A DNA stretch of 6,621 nucleotides from NCBI GenBank assembly GCA_029263435.1, contig JAJCXL010000464.1:1-6621 (forward strand), in the 5' to 3' direction. Within the stretch, counting starts at the first letter, position 1. Every line of letters starts with the position of its first letter. The position numbers were made by a program, and so were the translations under genes. The notes beneath the pieces are model-generated. The model made no database searches and was not told where the DNA came from. It saw only the letters and a list, made by a program, of their open reading frames with translations. This stretch comes from Acidobacteriota bacterium. GTDB taxonomy: Bacteria; Acidobacteriota; Vicinamibacteria; Marinacidobacterales; SMYC01. Below are positions 1 through 3,557 of this stretch, in pieces.

Positions 1-146
1 GTCGAGAGCAAGATGGCCTCGGCCAGGGTCGTCTCGCTATGGGTGCGCTCCAAGACGTCTTTGATCTCCGGCTCAGTGAACGCCACTTGTTCGCGCACCT
101 CGATGGGCGCGGTGCGGTGGTTCATGCCGACGACGATCAGATCCAT
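1..146 (-). CDS. hemA: Glutamyl-tRNA reductase, N-terminal fragment (cut by window edge)
   Basis: This enzyme reduces glutamyl-tRNA(Glu) to glutamate-1-semialdehyde with NADPH, the first committed step of the C5 route to haem and other tetrapyrroles in the cytoplasm. Only the first 48 codons are in the window. They begin MDLIVVGMNHRTAPIEVRE, matching the family's opening (VVGLNHKTAPxEVRE), and end EAILLS, just before the STCNR motif whose Cys is the catalytic nucleophile; that Cys would be residue 50, just outside the left edge. The ATG lies one base after the TGA of the upstream ccsA/hemX-like gene and has no clear Shine-Dalgarno of its own, so translational coupling is likely. Identification is from recognised family motifs; the rest of the protein cannot be judged. 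Confidence 0.92.
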   Translation of the reverse strand, partial: MDLIVVGMNHRTAPIEVREQVAFTEPEIKDVLERTHSETTLAEAILLS

Positions 147-147
147 C

Positions 148-972
148 TCAGACGAACTCGTGAAAACGGGTGAGGACGAGGTTGACGAAAACGAGCGAGA
201 ACAAAATGACGACGAAGCCCGCAATAGAGGTGAAGGCGACCCGCTTCGGGGTCCAACCCCACCATCGGCTCGCGCCGACACACGCGCCGTAGATGAGCCA
301 CGCCGCGAAGGTGATCATGAGCTTGGGGTCCCAGCTCCAATAAGTGCCGTAGACCTGCACCAAGAGCGCCAGTCCTCCGACCATGGCGATGGTGAGAAAA
401 ACCAATCCGAGCGTGGCCGTGCCATAGGTGAAACGGGCCATGATCTCCAGAGACGGCAAGCGTTTATAGATGAGACCGAATCGGTGTTTCTTGATGTCGT
501 AAAACAACATCAAGTACAAGACGCCGTAGACGGCCGAGATCGCCATCCCGGAATAGCCGAACAGCGCGGTCGAAACGTGAAGCATGAATGCGGGCTGCCA
601 CAACAGCTCGCTGAAGCTCTCCGGTGCCACCACGAAGGCAGAGGCGACGAGCTGGAACGGGAAGACGATGCCGAGGATGAAGAACCCGGTGGTGAGGACT
701 CCGATACGGGCCTCGATCAACAGATAGAGCACAGTGACCGAAAAAGCGATCACCGAAGCCGCTTCGAACACGGTCGCGAAGGGAAAATGTTGATAGACGG
801 TCGTACGCAAAATGAGATAGATCGCATGCGTCGCGACGGTGAGGTGGAGAAGGTGCTTGGCGCTTCTTCGCGCGAACGGGTCATCGCGGAAGAACAGCAA
901 AGCGTAGTCCGCCCACAAAAAGGCATAGAGAGTCGGTAGTAGGATGTTGAGGGTCCGGATGGCGATGTCCAT
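148..972 (-). CDS. ccsA: CcsA/HemX-family cytochrome c assembly membrane protein
   Basis: A 274-residue, highly hydrophobic protein with about eight membrane segments. It matches the CcsA/CcsB (ResC) and HemX family: P64-FATVFE-70 corresponds to the conserved P..NLYE stretch, WSWDPK at 212-217 is the tryptophan-rich haem-handling motif, and the ending VNLVLTRFHEF with H271 is typical. Candidate haem-ligand histidines are H49, H132 and H271. CcsA proteins carry haem across the membrane for attachment to apo-cytochrome c; HemX relatives are found next to hemA and affect HemA level. The position directly upstream of hemA fits either reading and sequence alone does not separate them. I chose the ATG at 972 because the reading frame upstream of it is not hydrophobic or family-like and the first membrane segment starts shortly after it. 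There is no strong Shine-Dalgarno. Confidence 0.88.
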   Translation of the reverse strand: MDIAIRTLNILLPTLYAFLWADYALLFFRDDPFARRSAKHLLHLTVATHAIYLILRTTVYQHFPFATVFEAASVIAFSVTVLYLLIEARIGVLTTGFFILGIVFPFQLVASAFVVAPESFSELLWQPAFMLHVSTALFGYSGMAISAVYGVLYLMLFYDIKKHRFGLIYKRLPSLEIMARFTYGTATLGLVFLTIAMVGGLALLVQVYGTYWSWDPKLMITFAAWLIYGACVGASRWWGWTPKRVAFTSIAGFVVILFSLVFVNLVLTRFHEFV

Positions 973-1096
973 GTTGATACGCGGAAAACTGTCCGCAACT
1001 ATAGCAATACCCACGCCTGTTTGGGTGCACGTCGCGCCGTCGGGTGTAAGATGCGGAGCGGTTTGTGGCTTTTGAGAAGGAAGTAGGAGAACCGGC
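973..1096. promoter_or_regulatory. Divergent control region between ccsA-hemA and the binding-protein gene
   Basis: This 124-base gap separates two divergently transcribed genes and should carry both promoters. For the minus-strand unit, TATAGT at 1003-998 is a good -10-like hexamer, but I see no convincing -35 at the right distance. Just downstream of it lies a perfect 5-bp inverted repeat, GCGGA (981-985) and TCCGC (992-996), which could be an operator half-site pair or a small 5' UTR hairpin. For the plus-strand gene, TAAGAT at 1047-1052 is a weak -10 candidate. All of these assignments are by eye and weak. Confidence 0.3.
1085..1090 (+). promoter_or_regulatory. Ribosome binding site of the solute-binding protein gene
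   Basis: AGGAGA sits six bases before the ATG at 1097. It supports that start, which also opens directly into a lipoprotein signal peptide. Confidence 0.75.
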
Positions 1097-2311
1097 ATGA
1101 GAAGCGGCCTTTTCTTCTGCGTTCTCGGTTTGTCCTGGGGGGGGATCGGGGGGTGTCTGTCGCCTCCCGACGCTGACGATGGCGTGCTGCGGGTGGCCAT
1201 CGATCGAGAGCCGTTGACGTGGAATCGTCTCCTCGCCGACGAGCTGATGACACACATCGTCACCGAACAGCTTCACGCGCCGCTCATCCGACTCAATCCC
1301 GAGACTCAAGAAATGGAGCCCGCGCTGGCGGAGTCGTGGACCTTCAACGACGACGGCGACGGCTCGGTGCTCGAGTTTCGACTTAGGGAAGGAGTTCGGT
1401 TCTCCGATGGAGCGCCGTTCTCCGCCGCTGACGTGTCGTTCACCTTCGACGTCCTCGCCGACCCTCGCGCGGGAAGCCCGCTGACGGATTCGGCACGGAT
1501 TGACGGAGAGGTCCTGTCGCCCGAGGTGGTGGACCCGCTCACGGTCCGGTTCCACTTGCCGCGACGCACCGCGACGGTAGAGCGCGTGTTCGACGGCATT
1601 CGCATCCTCCCCAAGCACAAGTTGGCCGAGAGCTCGAGCGCGGGTACCGTCGCCGCGGATACGGCCCTCGGGGTGGCATCAGAGGATGTGGTGGGCCTCG
1701 GTCCGTTCCGCCTGAAGGAGCACGTCTCCGGCCAACGGATCGAGCTCGAGCGCAACCCGCACTACTATCGGGCCTCACAAGGCTATCCGCGCCTGCAGGC
1801 GATCGTTTTTCATGTGGTTTCCGATCCGAACGCGCAGCGGCTCCGGTTACAGGCAGGGGAGATCGACGTACTCGCCCGAACGACGAGCGACACTTTCGTC
1901 GCGCTCCGGCGCGAGCTGGACGCGTCCATCGACGCCGAGCCCGACATCGTCATCGAAGATTTGGGACCGAGCCTGTTGTCCGAGCGTCTTTGGTTCAATC
2001 TCAATCCGGAGAGTCCCATCGAGTCTCGCAAGAAGGAATGGTTTGCCGACATCCGGTTCCGGCGGGCCGTGTCACTGGCTATCGACCGGACGGAGATGGC
2101 GCGGATCGTTTTCGAGTCGCTGGCCTCGCCGGCGGAAGGTGCGGTCTCGGTCGGTAACACGTTCTGGCAAGACCGCGAGCTCATGCCGCTCGAGCATGAC
2201 ATCGCCCGGGCGCGAGCGCTGCTGGGCGAAGCGGGGTTCACGCTGAGGGAGGACGCGCTTTTCGACAGCCACGGAAACCGGGTGCGGTTCTCTGTGTCCA
2301 CGACGGCGTGA
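1097..2311 (+). CDS. ABC transporter solute-binding lipoprotein, family 5; N-terminal 404 codons before an in-frame TGA
   Basis: This is the larger part of a periplasmic peptide/nickel-type solute-binding protein (SBP_bac_5 family). Residues 1-19 form a signal peptide and I17-G-G-C20 is a plausible lipobox, so the mature protein would be lipid-anchored at C20. Family landmarks follow in order: LRVAIDREPLTWNRLLADE near 31-49, PALAESW at 75-81, VRFSDGAPFSAADVSFTF at 100-117, GLGPFRLKEHVSG at 200-212 then LERNPHYY at 217-224, AGEIDV at 253-258, and RRAVSLAIDR at 322-331. The frame stops at TGA (2309-2311), about 160 codons short of the family length, yet the missing C-terminal lobe follows in the same frame. 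The product as read lacks much of the C-terminal lobe and would probably not fold normally. No permease or ATPase gene is adjacent. Eight and six consecutive G (1137-1144, 1148-1153) lie in the signal peptide codons. Ligand is unknown. Confidence 0.85.
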   Translation: MRSGLFFCVLGLSWGGIGGCLSPPDADDGVLRVAIDREPLTWNRLLADELMTHIVTEQLHAPLIRLNPETQEMEPALAESWTFNDDGDGSVLEFRLREGVRFSDGAPFSAADVSFTFDVLADPRAGSPLTDSARIDGEVLSPEVVDPLTVRFHLPRRTATVERVFDGIRILPKHKLAESSSAGTVAADTALGVASEDVVGLGPFRLKEHVSGQRIELERNPHYYRASQGYPRLQAIVFHVVSDPNAQRLRLQAGEIDVLARTTSDTFVALRRELDASIDAEPDIVIEDLGPSLLSERLWFNLNPESPIESRKKEWFADIRFRRAVSLAIDRTEMARIVFESLASPAEGAVSVGNTFWQDRELMPLEHDIARARALLGEAGFTLREDALFDSHGNRVRFSVSTTA

Positions 2312-2806
2312 AACCCACAGCGTCTACGCGAAGTGGCTTTCATCCAGGAAGACCTGGCGAGACTCGGAATCGAGGTGGTCGCCGCTCCCATCGAAGGGGG
2401 AGCCTTCATCGCGCGAGTCACCCGGAGCTTCGACTACGACGCGGGGTTGCTAGGGTTCACGCTCACCGACCCGGATCCGAACTCCGAGATGGCCTTGTGG
2501 ATGAGCAGTGGCCCCCTGCACCTCTGGTATCCCGCCCAGGACCGACCGGCCACGCGATGGGAGGCCCGGATCGACGAGATCATGGGGGCGCAGGCGGGCG
2601 AAACGGATCAGGCCCGACGCTGGGCGATGTACCAAGAGCTTCAGCAAATCGTCGCCGAGCATTTGCCAATCCTCGACCTCGTCGTCCCGCACGCTCTGGC
2701 TGCCTATCGTCGCGATGTGCAACACCTGAGGCCGACGCCGTTTGGGCATGTGTTGTGGAATGCTGATGCCATCGACGTGGTCCGTAGGGAAAAGACCCCC
2801 AGATGA
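2312..2806 (+). pseudogene. C-terminal part of the same solute-binding protein, after the in-frame TGA
   Basis: Directly after the TGA the same frame continues with NPQRLREVAFIQEDLARLG, the stretch that in this family follows a Gly (typical pattern TNAGN..R...IQ.DL..IGI). It then gives the usual C-terminal lobe: an acidic TDPDPNSEMALWMSSG segment, a YPAQD region, DEIM, a MYQELQQIVAEHLPILDLVVPH segment and a short tail, ending at TGA 2804-2806. Read through, the whole protein would be about 569 residues, normal for the family. A GTG at 2333 could open a 157-codon frame but has no Shine-Dalgarno, so separate translation is unlikely. The simplest explanation is one G-to-T change turning GGA (Gly) into TGA, as a nonsense mutation or a sequencing error. 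Programmed recoding is not excluded. Confidence 0.8.
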
Positions 2807-3109
2807 CTGTTTCGCGTGATGCACGTCACTGAATTGGAGCCTCCGAAACGCTATCGTGCCCGAGTCGAAGGAACACGTTTTCGCGGGGGAAGAGGAGTTG
2901 AGCTTTAGCAAGACTTCGAGGTAGTGCCTCGCGGAGTGGTGTCACCGTTTGGCTTAATCATTTTAGTTATTCTGAATTCCCGCCCTCCGTTCGGGTCACG
3001 AAGCGAGCTCTTCGCTTTTAGCTCACTCGTCCCCTTTCCCTCAAGAACATTGCGTTCCATTTCGCAGTAGCGGTCTGTCCAGCGGCCGCACTCGAACGCC
3101 TCGCCGGAG
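2807..3109. other. Intergenic stretch without a convincing gene
   Basis: About 300 bases following the binding-protein gene. I see a small hairpin at 2917-2931 (CGAGG/CCTCG, five-base loop), a second hairpin with short T run at 3001-3018 listed separately, and a 29-codon frame at 2819-2908 without a ribosome binding site that I do not support. No protein homology was recognised on either strand. EcoRI-, SacI- and NotI-type sites (2974, 3005, 3082) occur but the spacing does not resemble vector sequence. Confidence 0.5.
3001..3018 (+). terminator. Weak intrinsic terminator candidate
   Basis: AAGCGA (3001-3006) pairs with TCGCTT (3012-3017) around a five-base loop and the 3' arm runs into a four-T stretch (3016-3019). 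It lies about 200 bases after the binding-protein stop, and an overlapping alternative pairing (GAGCT 3005-3009 with AGCTC 3020-3024) is possible. The stem is short and AT-ended, so this is tentative. Confidence 0.25.
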
Positions 3110-3118
3110 AAAGGAGGT
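3110..3118 (+). promoter_or_regulatory. Near-perfect Shine-Dalgarno sequence
   Basis: AAAGGAGGT matches the 16S rRNA anti-Shine-Dalgarno over its full core and stands five bases before an ATG at 3124. It is the strongest ribosome binding site in the window, yet the frame it serves has only seven codons. Confidence 0.55.
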
Positions 3119-3123
3119 GCCAA

Positions 3124-3147
3124 ATGAGAGGCATTCTATGGGTGTGA
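3124..3147 (+). CDS. Seven-codon mini-ORF (MRGILWV) behind a strong Shine-Dalgarno
   Basis: ATG at 3124 opens a frame reading MRGILWV and ends at TGA 3145-3147. The evidence that it is translated is only the near-perfect Shine-Dalgarno at 3110-3118 with ideal spacing. It could be a leader peptide acting on downstream expression, or the surviving start of a gene whose body was replaced, because base composition drops abruptly right after its stop. It could also be chance. No family resemblance is recognisable at this length. Confidence 0.25.
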   Translation: MRGILWV

Positions 3148-3224
3148 AGTTTCCAATATGTATATTTATTGATTCTCATATAGTTAATTCAACACATCGT
3201 TCATTCATTTATTAGGAGTCAGTC
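3148..3224 (+). promoter_or_regulatory. AT-rich promoter-like region and ribosome binding site of the 31-codon gene
   Basis: These 77 bases are only about 27% GC by my count, far below the rest of the window. They include TATAGT at 3179-3184, a good -10-like hexamer, although no clear -35 stands 16-18 bases upstream. AGGAG at 3214-3218, six bases before the ATG at 3225, is a good ribosome binding site. The composition fits a strong promoter or recently acquired DNA; both readings are inference. Confidence 0.4.
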
Positions 3225-3320
3225 ATGGAAAATACTCAAGAAGAAATGCAAGAAGTCCTGGAACTCATCGTCGAAGAGCTCGAAGAGATCTCTGCTCCTG
3301 GGCTCGTCGTCGTACTTTGA
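3225..3320 (+). CDS. Small acidic peptide, 31 residues, possible modified-peptide precursor
   Basis: A 31-codon frame from ATG 3225 to TGA 3318-3320 with a well-placed AGGAG. The first 22 residues are leader-like: nine Glu, no Lys, Arg, His, Asp or Cys, and hydrophobic residues (V11, L12, L14, I15, V16, L19, I22) spaced as in an amphipathic helix. The end is abruptly different: SAPGLVVVL, a turn-forming PG followed by a hydrophobic tail. An acidic helical leader ending in E-E-I-S-A-P-G and a short hydrophobic tail resembles the leader/core build of some ribosomally made, modified peptides. No modifying enzyme, protease or exporter is in the window, and the tail has no Cys or Thr and only one Ser at its edge, so lanthionine-type chemistry is unlikely. 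It could also be an unmodified signalling or regulatory peptide, or a chance frame. I do not recognise a family. Confidence 0.5.
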   Translation: MENTQEEMQEVLELIVEELEEISAPGLVVVL

Positions 3321-3334
3321 GTTAAGTCGTTTTT
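3311..3334 (+). terminator. Weak terminator candidate at the end of the 31-codon gene
   Basis: CG-ACTT (3311-3317, one bulged T) can pair with AAGT-CG (3324-3329), overlapping the stop codon, and is followed by five T (3330-3334). The stem is short and bulged, so it would be inefficient at best. Confidence 0.22.
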
Positions 3335-3355
3335 CTGTTCTGTGAAATTTTATTC

Positions 3356-3529
3356 TCCCCCGCCAAGATCCGCTTCAGGGGGCCACTGGGGAGCGGCCTC
3401 CTGAACCTACCGGAATAATACCGAGCGACTCCACTCGGATGTTGACCGACCTGGGCCACTGTGGTAGTTTTTTCAACCGAAGGTAGACATCTATAAAGGC
3501 ACCGGGGGATCGACAGGTCGCTTTTTTTT
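3356..3529 (+). ncRNA. Candidate structured RNA or 5' leader upstream of the c-di-GMP gene
   Basis: No open frame explains this stretch, but it contains clear pairing potential. The strongest is an 11-bp stem at 3374-3405 (TTCAGGGGGCC with GGCCTCCTGAA, one G-U, ten-base loop). Next is CCGAG/CTCGG at 3421-3438. Further on, GTTGA 3441-3445 pairs with TCAAC 3473-3477, and CGACCTG 3447-3453 with CAGGTCG 3514-3520; these two would cross, giving a pseudoknot or alternatives. The segment ends in a terminator-like stem and eight T. CTACC at 3407-3411 can also pair with either copy of GGTAG (3463-3467, 3482-3486). It could be a free small RNA with its own terminator or a regulated leader. I looked for the known c-di-GMP riboswitch cores and did not recognise them. 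Confidence 0.35.
3495..3529 (+). terminator. Intrinsic terminator or attenuator ahead of the HD-GYP/GGDEF gene
   Basis: AAAGGC-ACC (3495-3503) pairs with GGT-(C)-GCTTTT (3516-3525), nine pairs with one bulged C and one G-U, a 12-base loop and a run of eight T at 3522-3529. A competing long-range pairing of 3514-3520 with 3447-3453 uses the same 3' arm. It lies 28 bases before the annotated ATG of the next gene, so it either ends the upstream transcript or attenuates read-through into that gene. Confidence 0.5.
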
Positions 3530-3557
3530 AAGCAATATTTTCTACTTTGTAATTTGA

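Noticed and set aside
13..939. Long plus-strand open frame of about 308 codons over ccsA and hemA
   Set aside because: Its product is hydrophilic, low in complexity and unlike any family, while the opposite strand encodes clear HemA and CcsA/HemX motifs. It is a shadow frame.
973..1263. N-terminal extension of the ccsA frame up to position 1263
   Set aside because: The extra 97 residues are not hydrophobic or family-like and overlap the start of the divergent binding-protein gene; ATG 972 is the natural start.
2309..2311. TGA read as Gly or Trp by an alternative genetic code
   Set aside because: ccsA, the binding protein, the c-di-GMP gene and tdk all end at TGA at the expected family length, so TGA is a normal stop here.
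2819..2908. 29-codon basic frame after the binding-protein gene
   Set aside because: No ribosome binding site, no recognisable similarity and no other support.
2974..3096. EcoRI, SacI and NotI-type sites with a stretch resembling a cloning-vector polylinker (GCGGCCGCACTCGA)
   Set aside because: The spacing between sites does not match a polylinker and the flanking sequence is not vector; likely coincidence.
2905..3123. Minus-strand 72-codon frame in the intergenic region
   Set aside because: No Shine-Dalgarno or family motif, and it lies across hairpins and a plus-strand Shine-Dalgarno; it looks like chance.
3340..3557. Known c-di-GMP (GEMM-I or type II) riboswitch upstream of the GGDEF gene
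   Set aside because: I did not find the conserved core sequences of either class, so the region is reported only as an unassigned structured element.
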